NCBI GenBank assembly: GCA_024636215.1
Contig: JAGXHL010000076.1
Coordinates: 19,578 to 83,577 of the forward strand
Reading direction: 5' to 3'
DNA length: 64,000 nt
From: Deltaproteobacteria bacterium
Lineage (GTDB): Bacteria; Desulfobacterota; Desulfuromonadia; Desulfuromonadales; BM103
In this document: positions 8,485 through 17,356 of the stretch, piece after piece
Layout of the letters: each line of letters starts with the position of its first letter
Position numbering within the stretch: the first letter of the stretch is position 1
The notes under the pieces: model-generated
Seen by the model: only the letters and a program-made list of their open reading frames with translations
Databases searched by the model: none
Told to the model about the DNA's origin: nothing
Position numbers and translations under genes: made by a program

Positions 8485-8859
8485 ATGACTGGCCATAAAG
8501 TTCTTGTTGTTGAAGACTCGCCCACCATGCGGCAGTTGATTGTGTTTGCGCTGAAACGAATTCGTGGTTTCCAGATCGTTGAAGCCAATGACGGTGTGGA
8601 TGGTTTGAAAAAATTGAGTGCGGAAAAGTTTGACCTGATCCTGACAGACATCAACATGCCGATCATGGATGGCTTGAAACTTGTCAGTATGGTTCGTAAT
8701 GATCCGAACTACAAAGACACGCCGATTATCGTCATCACCACCGAAGGGGCGACGGAAGATCGTGAAAGAGCTCTGGCCCTTGGAGCTGATGAATATATCA
8801 CCAAGCCGATCCAGACCATGAAGATTCTGGAGACGGTGAAAAAATTAATGAATGTTTGA
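8485..8859 (+). CDS. cheY: CheY-like response regulator
   Basis: 124 residues, receiver only. Acidic pair E10/D11, phosphoacceptor D55 in LILTDINMPIMDG, Thr in IIVITTEGAT, Lys in EYITKPI. It is closer to classical chemotaxis CheY than the copy at 1559 because of the SPTMRQLI and TDINMP motifs. The Shine-Dalgarno GAGGGGAGAG precedes ATG 8485. It is the last gene of the chemosensory run; a dispersed repeat follows directly. Confidence 0.92.
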   Translation: MTGHKVLVVEDSPTMRQLIVFALKRIRGFQIVEANDGVDGLKKLSAEKFDLILTDINMPIMDGLKLVSMVRNDPNYKDTPIIVITTEGATEDRERALALGADEYITKPIQTMKILETVKKLMNV

Positions 8860-8866
8860 TACTCAT

Positions 8867-9056
8867 CTAACTGGTTTTCGTCCGGAAACGGCCCTTTTCC
8901 GCAATCTCTGCGTCAATCGGCGGATTTGATTGTGCGGCGTAAAGCACTACGCCTCCGCTCAAACCCTTGATTTCCTTGACCTTGCGAAAAATTGCTCGTT
9001 TCCAGATCGAAAACTGCACCGTGTCCATCCGGAGTTTCCTGATGGACACTAACTGG
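8867..9056 (+). mobile_element. MITE-like repeat element (family 1), flanked by 8-bp direct repeats
   Basis: CTAACTGG occurs at 8867-8874 and again at 9049-9056, bracketing a 174-bp element that starts TTTTCGTCCGGAAACGG and ends GATGGACA. The right end is a strong hairpin, GTGTCCATC/GATGGACAC at 9021-9049. An internal hairpin GGCGTA/TACGCC lies at 8936-8953. The ends share an imperfect inverted GTCC..GGAAAC core. A 60-codon open frame fills the element on the - strand, but it looks like a by-product of the repeat. The right direct repeat lies just before the Shine-Dalgarno of infA. Confidence 0.75.
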
Positions 9057-9073
9057 GAAAATCGGAGGCTGGT

Positions 9074-9292
9074 TTGTCAAAAGAAGAAGCAATCGAAGTT
9101 GAAGGCAGTGTTATAGAGCCCCTGCCAAATGCAATGTTCAAGGTCGAGCTTGATAACGGCCACGTTGTCCTGGCCCACATTTCCGGAAAAATGCGCAAAT
9201 ACTACATCCGTATTCTGCCCGGAGACCGTGTCACCGTGGAGCTGTCGCCCTATGATCTCAGCCGTGGTCGCATTACTTATCGCGCGAAGTAA
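9074..9292 (+). CDS. infA: Translation initiation factor IF-1
   Basis: 72 residues, exactly the family length, a single S1/OB-fold domain ([47 protein letters not shown]). It binds the ribosomal A site during initiation. The start is TTG 9074 with CGGAGG five bases upstream; there is no alternative ATG. The upstream region is occupied by the mobile-element-like repeat, so the promoter lies in or before that element. leuS follows after 154 bp. Confidence 0.96.
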   Translation: MSKEEAIEVEGSVIEPLPNAMFKVELDNGHVVLAHISGKMRKYYIRILPGDRVTVELSPYDLSRGRITYRAK

Positions 9293-9350
9293 TCCTCTGT
9301 CTGACGGATGCGTCCGTGGTTCCGGATGATGGTCGATCCCTTGCTCATGA

Positions 9351-9376
9351 TAACAGCCGGCTTATGCCGGTTTTCA
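9351..9376 (+). terminator. Possible weak terminator after infA
   Basis: A short stem CCGGC-ttat-GCCGG is followed by TTTTCATGTTT. The stem is only 5 bp, so termination would be partial at best. Confidence 0.4.
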
Positions 9377-9382
9377 TGTTTA

Positions 9383-9419
9383 AGGTCGTGAACGCCTGCA
9401 CAATGGTGGCTCACGACCT
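9383..9419 (+). promoter_or_regulatory. Hairpin in leuS leader
   Basis: AGGTCGTGA (9383-9391) pairs perfectly with TCACGACCT (9411-9419), 28 bp before the leuS start. No T-run follows. It could be a leader structure influencing leuS, or part of an intergenic repeat. I do not assign a riboswitch class. Confidence 0.4.
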
Positions 9420-9446
9420 GTCTGAAAACTCCCTTATGGAGGCAGT

Positions 9447-12008
9447 ATGCAGGAACGCTACAACCCCCTGGATTTAGAGATAGCCTGGCAGAAGAAATGG
9501 TCTGAGAGCAAACCCTGGGCTGTTTCCGAAGATGACAGTAAACCGAAATATTATCTGCTGGAGATGTTTCCTTACCCCTCCGGCCGCATTCATATGGGGC
9601 ACGTGCGCAATTATTCTATCGGCGACGTCGTTGCCCGTTTCAAACGGCAGCAGGGTTATAACGTGCTACACCCGATGGGTTGGGATGCCTTCGGCATGCC
9701 GGCAGAAAACGCCGCGATCCAGCACGGCACCCATCCGGCAAAGTGGACCCGGGAGAATATTGCCAATATGCGCACCCAGCTCAAGCGCATGGGGCTTTCC
9801 TACGACTGGGACCGGGAACTGGCGACCTGCGAACCTGATTATTATCGTTGGGAGCAGTTGATTTTCCTGAAGATGATGGAGAAAGGGCTGGCTTACAAGA
9901 AGAGCGCAGCCGTCAACTGGTGCCCGCAGTGCGAGACGGTGCTTGCCAATGAGCAGGTTGAGGAAGACTGTTGCTGGCGTTGCGAGAATAAGGTCGAAGA
10001 GAAAGAGCTGGACCAGTGGTTTTTCCGGATCACAAATTACGCTGAAGAGCTGCTTGAATGGACCGGTAACCTGCCCGGTTGGCCTGACTCTGTTCTGACC
10101 ATGCAACGTAACTGGATCGGTAAAAGCACCGGCTGTGAAATCGACTTTGCCGTTGCAGGCCACGATCATAGAGTGCGCGTTTTTACGACCCGGCCGGATA
10201 CGCTGTTCGGGGCAACCTTCATGAGCCTTGCCCCGGAGCATCCTCTTGCACAAGAGTTGACTGTGGCGGAGAGGCGTAAGGAGGTTGAGGCCTTCATCAA
10301 AAAAGTACAGGGCGATGACCAGACACAAAGAACCAGCGATGATTACGAGAAACTGGGTGTCTTCACCGGCGCATACTGCATTAATCCTGTAAATGGCGTA
10401 AAGATGCCGATATTTTTGGCGAATTTCGTTTTAATGGCCTATGGCACGGGTGCTGTCATGGCGGTGCCGGCTCACGATCAGCGTGATTTCGACTTCGCCC
10501 GTAAATATGACTTGCCGATCCAGGTCGTGATTCAGCCGGAAGGTGCAAGTCTTGATCCCGCTGCGATGGAGGAGGCGTGGGTCGGAGCTGGCACCATGGT
10601 CAATTCCGCTCAGTTTGACGGGCTTGACAGCCAGGAAGGGAAAGAGCAGGTCGCATCGTTTCTCGAGTCACAGGGCCTGGGGCAGAGGTCGGTGAATTAC
10701 CGCATCCGGGATTGGCTGGTTTCCAGACAACGTTATTGGGGCACGCCGATCCCCGTTATCTACTGTGACAAGTGTGGCGCCGTTCCGGTTCCTGAACAGG
10801 ATCTGCCGGTGACTTTACCCACTGATATCGAGTTCTCCGGTGAAGGCGGCAGTCCCCTGGCGAAGCTCGACTCCTTCGTCAGGACCACCTGCCCGAACTG
10901 CGGACAGGCTGCAAAACGGGAAACGGATACTTTTGACACGTTTGTCGAGAGCTCCTGGTATTTTCTGCGCTACGCCAGCCCTCACTGTGAAAGCGCGCCT
11001 GTGGACAAAGCCGCCGTTGATTACTGGCTTCCTGCCGACCAGTATATCGGTGGTGTTGAGCATGCGGTCATGCATCTTCTCTATGCGCGTTTCTGGACCA
11101 AGGTCATGCGCGATCTCGGCATGGTGTCCATTGACGAGCCCTTCGAGAATCTGCTCACCCAGGGGATGGTCTGCAAGGAAACGTCCGCTTGTCCTGAACA
11201 TGGCTGGCTCTACCCTGAAGAGATAGAGCATGGCAACTGTTCCTTTTGCAACGCCGAGGTTATCTCCGGTCGTAACGAAAAGATGAGCAAATCGAAAAAG
11301 AATGTTATCGATCCCGACGGCTTGATTAACCGTTACGGCGCCGATACGGCACGGCTCTTTACTCTGTTTGCTTCGCCTCCTGAGAAAGATCTTGAGTGGA
11401 ACGAGCAGGGTGTGGAAGGCTGCTTCCGTTTCCTGAATCGAGTCTGGCGTCTGGTCAGTGAAAATCTGTCAATTATCGAAGGCGCAGGGGAGGTGGATGC
11501 TGAAAGTCTTTCGCCTGCAGCAAAGGACTTGCGTCGCCAGGTTCATCGCACGATTAAAAAAGTGACGGAAGATATCGATGGAAGTTTCCATTTCAATACC
11601 GCGATCGCTGCCGTTATGGAGCTGGTGAACCGTATCACTGCTTTTACAGATAAAGAGGCTGCACCAGAGACGCTGCGCGAGGCGATCGAAACCGTTGTGC
11701 GCCTGTTATCCCCCTTTGTACCGCATATCTGTGAAGAATTGTGGCATCAGCTTGGCTATGAAGACTCACTCGAAGCTTGCGGATGGCCGGTATGGGACGA
11801 GAGCGCCCTTGTTACCGAGACGCTTTTGATCGTTGTCCAGGTGAACGGTAAGGTCCGTGGCAAGATCACTGTTGCGGTTGATGCCGATAAAGACGCTGTT
11901 GAAGCCGCTGCTTTGGCCGACCCTAATGTTGCTCGTTTCCTGGAGGGCAAAAGCCTCCGCAAGGTGATTGTCGTTCCTGGCCGCCTTGTTAACCTGGTCG
12001 CAGGATAA
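9447..12008 (+). CDS. leuS: Leucyl-tRNA synthetase
   Basis: 853 residues, normal for bacterial LeuRS. The class I signature HMGH is in the first 55 residues, a CP1 editing domain carries [12 protein letters not shown], a zinc-binding region has CPQC and CWRC, and KMSKSKKNV forms the second signature. The C-terminal anticodon-binding region ends with [11 protein letters not shown]. It charges tRNA-Leu in the cytosol and edits mischarged products. ATG 9447 follows TATGGAGGCAGT, a good Shine-Dalgarno. It heads an apparent operon with lptE (5-bp gap) and holA. Confidence 0.97.
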   Translation: MQERYNPLDLEIAWQKKWSESKPWAVSEDDSKPKYYLLEMFPYPSGRIHMGHVRNYSIGDVVARFKRQQGYNVLHPMGWDAFGMPAENAAIQHGTHPAKWTRENIANMRTQLKRMGLSYDWDRELATCEPDYYRWEQLIFLKMMEKGLAYKKSAAVNWCPQCETVLANEQVEEDCCWRCENKVEEKELDQWFFRITNYAEELLEWTGNLPGWPDSVLTMQRNWIGKSTGCEIDFAVAGHDHRVRVFTTRPDTLFGATFMSLAPEHPLAQELTVAERRKEVEAFIKKVQGDDQTQRTSDDYEKLGVFTGAYCINPVNGVKMPIFLANFVLMAYGTGAVMAVPAHDQRDFDFARKYDLPIQVVIQPEGASLDPAAMEEAWVGAGTMVNSAQFDGLDSQEGKEQVASFLESQGLGQRSVNYRIRDWLVSRQRYWGTPIPVIYCDKCGAVPVPEQDLPVTLPTDIEFSGEGGSPLAKLDSFVRTTCPNCGQAAKRETDTFDTFVESSWYFLRYASPHCESAPVDKAAVDYWLPADQYIGGVEHAVMHLLYARFWTKVMRDLGMVSIDEPFENLLTQGMVCKETSACPEHGWLYPEEIEHGNCSFCNAEVISGRNEKMSKSKKNVIDPDGLINRYGADTARLFTLFASPPEKDLEWNEQGVEGCFRFLNRVWRLVSENLSIIEGAGEVDAESLSPAAKDLRRQVHRTIKKVTEDIDGSFHFNTAIAAVMELVNRITAFTDKEAAPETLREAIETVVRLLSPFVPHICEELWHQLGYEDSLEACGWPVWDESALVTETLLIVVQVNGKVRGKITVAVDADKDAVEAAALADPNVARFLEGKSLRKVIVVPGRLVNLVAG

Positions 12009-12013
12009 TACTC

Positions 12014-12520
12014 ATGCGCATTGTTTCAGTTTTCCTGTTATTGCTGCTCGGCGGCTGTGGCTATCATACCCCCGGAGCATCCGATAGCTGGGTCGGTGGT
12101 GACGCGCGTATTGTTTACGTGCAGCTTTTTGATAACACGACGGTCGAGCCGTATCTTGAAAACTATATTACGGACGCGCTGATTGCAGAACTGTCGCGAT
12201 CACGTCTGATTGAATTGACTGAGAATGCCGCGCTGGCAGATGTTCGCCTGATTGGTGAAGTGACGGATTTTACTGACGCAGCGAGTTCCTACGGCAACAC
12301 CGATCAGATCACCGAATACAGCGCGACAATGACCGTAGCCGTTCGTCTTTTGCGCAAAAACAGCAGTGAAATCCTCTGGCAACAAAAATTGTCGCGCACT
12401 GAAGAATATCTGGCGACCGTTAGCAAAAAACTGCAACTGGAGGGCCAGCGTCTCGCGGCCGTTCGGGCCTCGCAACGTCTGGCTGAAGATATTTATGCCA
12501 GCATGCTCAACAGTTTCTGA
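12014..12520 (+). CDS. lptE: LPS-assembly lipoprotein LptE
   Basis: 168 residues. The N-terminus MRIVSVFLLLLLGGCGY is a lipoprotein signal with the lipobox LGGC, so Cys15 should be lipidated. The body fits LptE/RlpB (GYHTPG, VQLFDNTTVEPYLENYITDALI). LptE plugs the LptD barrel and helps place lipopolysaccharide in the outer leaflet, which implies an LPS-bearing outer membrane. The order leuS-lptE-holA is widespread in proteobacteria and supports the call. Confidence 0.9.
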   Translation: MRIVSVFLLLLLGGCGYHTPGASDSWVGGDARIVYVQLFDNTTVEPYLENYITDALIAELSRSRLIELTENAALADVRLIGEVTDFTDAASSYGNTDQITEYSATMTVAVRLLRKNSSEILWQQKLSRTEEYLATVSKKLQLEGQRLAAVRASQRLAEDIYASMLNSF

Positions 12521-12531
12521 CCAATTCCCTG

Positions 12532-13539
12532 ATGTCTTTAAGAGAGCTGCAAAATATGCTTCAAACCGGACCACTGCCCGGTCTGGTTTTGCTTTACGGC
12601 CCGGAGGCCTACTTCGTCGAGCAGGGCATGCAGCTAATCCGTGATGCTGTCGTTGCGCCCGAGAACCGTGACTTCAACCTGACTCAGTATCATGGCAAAG
12701 ACTTCAAGCCGGCTGAGGTCGTTGAACAGGCGCGGACTTTCCCAGCCTTCGCCGAGCGTCGTCTGGTTATTATCAAGAACCTAAACGACGCGTCTGCTGA
12801 TCAGCTTGACGGTTTGCTGGACTATCTTGATGACCCGGTTCCTGAGACGGTCCTGTTGCTGACCGCCGAGAAAATCGATGCCCGCCGCAAGTTCTATCAA
12901 ATTCTCAAAAAAAACGGCAAAATCTTTGAGTTTAAAAAAATCTACGAGAACCAGTTGCCTGCTTTTGTAAAGGATCTGGCCAAGTCTTTTAATGTGACTC
13001 TGACCGGAGAGGGCTTGAAGCTCTTCTGCAAAAGAGTTGGCACCAATCTTGTGGAAGTTCAGGGGGAGTTGGAGAAACTGCTCGGCTACCTGGGCGACCG
13101 CGACATAGCCGATGAAAAAGATGTTGCCGCGATAGTGTCAGATACGCGGATCGAAAGCATCTTTGACCTGACTGATGCCCTTGGTGAGGGCGATGTCTCA
13201 AGGGCTTTTCATCTGCTGGATCGTTTACTCGCTGAAGGCCAGGCACCTCTGATGGTGTTGGCCATGATGACACGCCATTTCCGTCAGATGTGGAAGGTTC
13301 ATGAACTGGCCGTGCAGAGGGTGCCGCAAAGCGAGTTTCCCAAGCGAGTCGGCGTCAGCCCGTATTTTCTGAAAGGTTTGATGCAGCAGGCTACCAGGTT
13401 TGATAACCGGCAGTATCGTCTGGTTTTCAACCAGCTGCTGGCAACGGACCTGGCATTGAAATCAAGCGGCAGCGAACCGAGGATGCATTTAGAGAAGCTG
13501 GTTCTCGATGTCTCTGCACTGGGGCAAAAAAGGTCATAG
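12532..13539 (+). CDS. holA: DNA polymerase III delta subunit
   Basis: 335 residues, matching HolA. It starts LRELQNMLQ and shows GLVLLYGPEAYFVEQGMQL at the degenerate nucleotide-binding site, and a C-terminal collar region (RHFRQMWKVHEL, LLATDLALKSSG). Delta opens the beta clamp within the clamp-loader complex. It starts 11 bp after lptE and is followed by a strong hairpin terminator, so it closes the leuS operon. Confidence 0.94.
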   Translation: MSLRELQNMLQTGPLPGLVLLYGPEAYFVEQGMQLIRDAVVAPENRDFNLTQYHGKDFKPAEVVEQARTFPAFAERRLVIIKNLNDASADQLDGLLDYLDDPVPETVLLLTAEKIDARRKFYQILKKNGKIFEFKKIYENQLPAFVKDLAKSFNVTLTGEGLKLFCKRVGTNLVEVQGELEKLLGYLGDRDIADEKDVAAIVSDTRIESIFDLTDALGEGDVSRAFHLLDRLLAEGQAPLMVLAMMTRHFRQMWKVHELAVQRVPQSEFPKRVGVSPYFLKGLMQQATRFDNRQYRLVFNQLLATDLALKSSGSEPRMHLEKLVLDVSALGQKRS

Positions 13540-13546
13540 CGCAGCA

Positions 13547-13578
13547 AAAGGGCACAGCCTGTTACAGGCGTGCCCTTT
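13547..13578 (+). terminator. Hairpin terminator after holA
   Basis: The arms AAAGGGCA...TGCCCTTT enclose a second stem GCCTGT-t-ACAGGC, giving a nearly continuous 14-bp stem with a minimal loop, followed by GTTGTG. It lies 8 bp past the holA stop. Being symmetrical, it could work on both strands, facing the convergent rpsT. Confidence 0.8.
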
Positions 13579-13611
13579 GTTGTGTCATACCTTGAACGAC
13601 TGGATGAGTTA

Positions 13612-13636
13612 TCCGACATAGGCTTCTATTGTCGGA
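13612..13636 (-). terminator. Hairpin downstream of rpsT
   Basis: TCCGACA and TGTCGGA form a 7-bp stem with an 11-base loop, 8 bp past the rpsT stop. No clear T-run follows on the - strand, so termination is uncertain. Confidence 0.35.
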
Positions 13637-13643
13637 CAGCCTC

Positions 13644-13916
13644 CTAGTTCGCTGATTCTGCTTTGCTGACCAGTTTGGCCAGGCGGCTGATCTTGCGGCT
13701 GGCCGTCGCTTTGTGAATAACGCCTTTGGTGGCGGCTTTGTCGATATAGGGGATAGTCTTTTCCAGAAGACTCTTCGCTGTCTCCGTATCGCCATCAGCA
13801 ATAGCAACTCTTAATTTCTTGACATAGCTGCGCATGGTCGAGCGGATATGAGTGTTGCGTGCGTTGCGAATCTTACTCTGGCGATGACGTTTTTCTGCTG
13901 ATTTGTGATTTGCCAC
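13644..13916 (-). CDS. rpsT: Ribosomal protein S20
   Basis: 90 residues, small and strongly basic, with the S20 signature (ANHKSAEKRHRQSKIRNARN). It binds 16S rRNA in the small subunit. The start is GTG 13916, preceded by GGAGGAAATAAAAA; no ATG fits. A non-AUG start is seen in rpsT of other bacteria, where it matters for autoregulation; that is family knowledge, not shown here. It is convergent with the leuS-lptE-holA operon and has its own promoter. Confidence 0.96.
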   Translation of the reverse strand: MANHKSAEKRHRQSKIRNARNTHIRSTMRSYVKKLRVAIADGDTETAKSLLEKTIPYIDKAATKGVIHKATASRKISRLAKLVSKAESAN

Positions 13917-13970
13917 TTTTTATTTCCTCCGAAACGGTATGTTGCATATATTAAATAACCAAGCGTCAGT

Positions 13971-13999
13971 TTTATAACACTCAGTGAAGACGCAGTCAA
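13971..13999 (-). promoter_or_regulatory. Sigma-70-type promoter of rpsT
   Basis: On the - strand TTGACT (13999-13994) and TATAAA (13976-13971) are separated by exactly 17 bp. This predicts a start near 13964 and a leader of roughly 48 nt before the GTG. Confidence 0.75.
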
Positions 14000-14106
14000 G
14001 GTAAAATTATTCCAATCTAGAAAAAAATAGCTTTTAATTTAAGTATGTTATGGATAGATTGTATGGGATTAACAGAAAATAATACATATGAACGGGGCAA
14101 ACTGTC

Positions 14107-15699
14107 GTGACTCACGGCAATCATGAAAAGAAACAGATCGGCCGCGCGACCGGAATCCTTACGCTGGCAACTCTGCTCAGTCGGGTTGCCGGACTGGTGC
14201 GCGATATGGTGGTTGCCGCAGTGTTTGGGGCGGGACTGGTTACCGATGCTTTTTTCGTTGCTTTTACGATTCCCAATCTGCTGCGCAGATTTTTTGCTGA
14301 AGGCTCCTTGACAGCTGCTTTTGTGCCGACATTTACTGATGTATTGCGGAATCAAGGGGCGAACGAAGCTCGCCAGGTGGCTCGCATCTGCTGGACGCTG
14401 CTGTTGCTGGTGCTTTTCTGCGTCACTGTGCTTGGTATTCTTGCCTCGCCCTGGCTGGTCAAACTCATCGGCTATGGTTTTACCGGCAACGCCGGCAAAC
14501 TGGCTCTGACCAATCTTCTCAATCAGTTCATGTTTCCGTATATCTTCTTTGTCAGTCTGGTGGCCCTGTTTGCCGGTGTCCTGAACGTGTCCGGTCACTT
14601 CCTCATGCCTGCGTTGTCTCCAGTCATGCTGAACCTGGCGATGATCGCTTCTGCGCTTGTTCTCGCACCGAGGATGGAACAACCGATTCTGGCCCTGGCC
14701 GTTGGTGTTGTTGTTGGTGGCATAGTGCAATTCTTTATGCAGATTCCGATGCTCTATCGCTTTGGTTACGATCTGCGGCTTGATTTTGATTTCCGCAATA
14801 CTGCTGTCGTCAAAGTATTGCGTCTGATGCTGCCCGGTCTCGTCGGGGTTGCCATCTACCAGATCAACGTGGTGGTGACACGCCTGCTGGCCTCTTTTCT
14901 TCAGGAGGGCAGTGTCTCATGGCTCTATTACGGACAACGACTCTTTGAATTTCCGCAAGGGGTGTTCGTTGTTTCCCTGGCACAAGCCGTTCTACCGGCT
15001 ATGAGTCGTCAGGCTGCTGCGGACGATATGGAGGGCTTTCGCGACTCCTTGCGCTTTGCGCTGATCCTTATTCTGCTGGTGACCATTCCGGCGGCCCTTG
15101 GACTGGTCCTCTGTAATCAGGCTGTATACAGCCTGTTCTTCATGCGCGGCAATTTCACCTCTTTTGATGTCACCCAGGCTGCGTCGGCTTTGGCCTGGTA
15201 TGCGCCCGGATTGCTTTTTGTTGGCATCAGCAGGGTCGTGGTCCCCTCATTTTATGCGATGAAGGATACGCGAACCCCTGTTCTGGTCTCTTTCTGGACA
15301 CTGGTGGTGAATGTCGCCGCCGGCCTGCTGCTGATGCAGACCATGGGTCATGCCGGACTGGCCCTTGCCCTCACCATCGCTTCGGTATTTAACGCTGTCG
15401 TGCTGACTCTTTTGCTCTCGAAACGCCTTGGCGATCTGGACCTCTCGAAGATTTTCCTTACGACCCTGCGCATGATTCCAGGTCTGGTGTTGATGGCCAT
15501 TGTTGTTTCCATGCTGCTTGGCCAGGTTGACTGGTTGATTGCCGGCAGTTTCTGGATTCGCTTTGGTCTGCTGGCCGTCTCTGTCATATGCGGCGGCCTG
15601 ATTTATGCTGCGGCCCTCTGGCTGTGCGGCGTCAAAGAGATTCAGAAAGTCTGGAATTTGTTTGCCCGCAAACTAACACTGGCTTCGCGTAAGGAGTGA
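14107..15699 (+). CDS. murJ: Lipid II flippase MurJ
   Basis: 530 residues with about 14 hydrophobic segments. The family signature at the N-terminus is present (TLLSRVAGLVRDMVVAAVFG, then FRRFFAEGSL written here as LLRRFFAEGSL), together with FEFPQGVFVVSLAQAVLP and YAMKDTRTPV. It moves lipid II across the inner membrane for peptidoglycan synthesis. The start GTG 14107 has only a weak GGGG stretch upstream, so it is less firm than the identity. It is divergent from rpsT and is followed after 3 bp by ogt. Confidence 0.95.
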   Translation: MTHGNHEKKQIGRATGILTLATLLSRVAGLVRDMVVAAVFGAGLVTDAFFVAFTIPNLLRRFFAEGSLTAAFVPTFTDVLRNQGANEARQVARICWTLLLLVLFCVTVLGILASPWLVKLIGYGFTGNAGKLALTNLLNQFMFPYIFFVSLVALFAGVLNVSGHFLMPALSPVMLNLAMIASALVLAPRMEQPILALAVGVVVGGIVQFFMQIPMLYRFGYDLRLDFDFRNTAVVKVLRLMLPGLVGVAIYQINVVVTRLLASFLQEGSVSWLYYGQRLFEFPQGVFVVSLAQAVLPAMSRQAAADDMEGFRDSLRFALILILLVTIPAALGLVLCNQAVYSLFFMRGNFTSFDVTQAASALAWYAPGLLFVGISRVVVPSFYAMKDTRTPVLVSFWTLVVNVAAGLLLMQTMGHAGLALALTIASVFNAVVLTLLLSKRLGDLDLSKIFLTTLRMIPGLVLMAIVVSMLLGQVDWLIAGSFWIRFGLLAVSVICGGLIYAAALWLCGVKEIQKVWNLFARKLTLASRKE

Positions 15700-15702
15700 T
15701 TA

Positions 15703-16224
15703 ATGGCCTCAGAAGTATGGACTATGGTATCTTTTGAATGTGGAGTGGTTGCAATCGTCACACGACAAGATCGCCTGGTCAGGATATGTTTTGCAAGCTC
15801 AAGGGATGATGCCGTCGCGGCAGTCAGAAGTTTTTGCCCCGGTGCCGTGCAGACCACTCGAGGCTATCCTCATGTGGTTGTGTCGCAACTGACCGAGTTT
15901 TTTCAGGGGACACGTCGTGAGTTTGATCTGGCCCTGTGCAACGATTCCCTTACGAACTTTGCCATCAGGGTCCAGAATGAGCTGTTGCAGGTTCCTGCGG
16001 GGTCGGTTATCTCTTATGGCGAGTTGGCCTCAAGGGCTGGTTCGCCTGGAGCCGCGCGGGCGGTTGGTGGGGCAATGGCTGCAAATCCTTTTCCGCTGAT
16101 TGTACCCTGTCACCGTGTTGTTAATGCCGATGGCCGTCCGGGCCGCTATTCTGCTGCCCGCGGAGCGCTGACCAAAGTCTGGTTGCTCGATTTTGAAAGA
16201 GCCTGTTACCGGCCAGAAAAGTAA
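15703..16224 (+). CDS. ogt: Methylated-DNA--protein-cysteine methyltransferase
   Basis: 173 residues. The active-site motif PCHRVV is intact (IVPCHRVVNADG), preceded by the DNA-binding helix region VISYGELASRAGSPGAARAVGGAM. It transfers the methyl group from O6-methylguanine to its own Cys, once per molecule. The Ogt/AGT length fits and there is no fused Ada domain. AAGGAG precedes ATG 15703, and the 3-bp gap to murJ suggests co-transcription. Confidence 0.93.
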   Translation: MASEVWTMVSFECGVVAIVTRQDRLVRICFASSRDDAVAAVRSFCPGAVQTTRGYPHVVVSQLTEFFQGTRREFDLALCNDSLTNFAIRVQNELLQVPAGSVISYGELASRAGSPGAARAVGGAMAANPFPLIVPCHRVVNADGRPGRYSAARGALTKVWLLDFERACYRPEK

Positions 16225-16263
16225 TCCTGGCCCTGCTTGTTTGCCTGAGAGATACAGTTTGCC

Positions 16264-17346
16264 ATGTTCTTCACGCGTCGTTTCTGTTACATCGTCCTCG
16301 TCCTTGCCACAATCGCTCTTCTGGCTTCCTGCAGTGATGGAGCCTACCTCCTGCAATGCGCCAAGGGACACTGGTCATTAATGTCCCGGACCGAATCGAT
16401 TGATAATCTGCTGACACAAGACCATCAGCCCCAGACCCTGCGTGACCAGTTGTCCAAGGTTGTCACCCTGCGTGAATTTGCCGTCAACTCTCTGCATTTG
16501 CCTGATAACGGCAGCTATCATAAGTACGCTGACCTCGAACGTCCATATGCGGTTTGGAACATGGTTGTTGCACCGGAGCTTTCCCTCGAATTGAACGAGT
16601 GGTGTTTTCCTGTTGCCGGTTGTGTGACGTACCGCGGTTATTTTGATGAACAGGAGGCTCGTAATCTGGCCCAGTCTTTTAAGCATCAAGGTTTTGATGT
16701 GGATGTTTACGGCGTTGAGGCTTACTCAACCCTCAACTGGTTTGATGATCCGGTTCTGAACACCTTTCTGGATAATGATGATATCCGTTTGGCCGGGCTT
16801 CTGTTCCATGAGATGTCCCACCAGGTCATTTATGTGCAGAACGACACGGCGTTCAACGAGGCTTTCGCCAAAACGGTAGAGTTGGAGGGCTTAATGCGTT
16901 GGTTTGACGGCTCCGGTTCAGAGGATTTGTGGCATGAGTGTCTGCAGAGGGCAAAGCGGTCCGCAGAATTTCAAAAGTTTCTTGTAAAAGTGCGTGCTGA
17001 TTTACAAAAAGTTTACGCCTCGACTCAGGGAAATGATCAAAAGCGCCTCGCCAAAGAACATATTCTGCAAACTGCTCTGGATGATTACGCTACTCTTAAG
17101 CTTGGTTGGGGTGGTTATGACGGTTATGACGCCTGGATTCAACGCGGTCTGAATAATGCGCGTCTGTCATCCGTCGCAACTTATTACGATCTGGTCCCGG
17201 CCTTTCAAAGACTGCTGCAACAGTCGGGCAATGATCTGGAAAAATTCTATGCCGAAGTCAAGCAACTCGGGGCGCTGCCAAAAAGTGAACGTCTGGCGAA
17301 ACTGAAGGCTATGGCCCCAAGTATGCAAGCGTCACTCGACTATTGA
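16264..17346 (+). CDS. Putative zinc aminopeptidase lipoprotein (PF10023-type)
   Basis: 360 residues. The N-terminus is a lipoprotein signal (IVLVLATIALLASC), so it is probably anchored in the cell envelope. The zinc motif HEMSH occurs in LLFHEMSHQVIYVQND, followed by NEAFAKTVE, which supplies the downstream Glu. The overall layout (GYLLQCAKGHW-like start, ALGKIGA-free middle, C-terminal YDLVPAFQRLL) matches the uncharacterised aminopeptidase family rather than thermolysin. Substrate unknown. ATG 16264 follows a weak GAGAGA. The next gene starts 10 bp downstream, so the two are likely one transcript. Confidence 0.78.
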   Translation: MFFTRRFCYIVLVLATIALLASCSDGAYLLQCAKGHWSLMSRTESIDNLLTQDHQPQTLRDQLSKVVTLREFAVNSLHLPDNGSYHKYADLERPYAVWNMVVAPELSLELNEWCFPVAGCVTYRGYFDEQEARNLAQSFKHQGFDVDVYGVEAYSTLNWFDDPVLNTFLDNDDIRLAGLLFHEMSHQVIYVQNDTAFNEAFAKTVELEGLMRWFDGSGSEDLWHECLQRAKRSAEFQKFLVKVRADLQKVYASTQGNDQKRLAKEHILQTALDDYATLKLGWGGYDGYDAWIQRGLNNARLSSVATYYDLVPAFQRLLQQSGNDLEKFYAEVKQLGALPKSERLAKLKAMAPSMQASLDY

Positions 17347-17356
17347 GGGTGATCGT

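Noticed and set aside
8867..9049. 60-codon open frame on the - strand within the family-1 element
   Set aside because: It is confined to the repeat, ends with the repeat, has no ribosome site and no relation to a known family.
9395..9425. T-box-like string TGGTGGCTCACG in the leuS leader
   Set aside because: It lacks the T-box consensus core, a specifier loop and a terminator/antiterminator pair, and the leader is too short.
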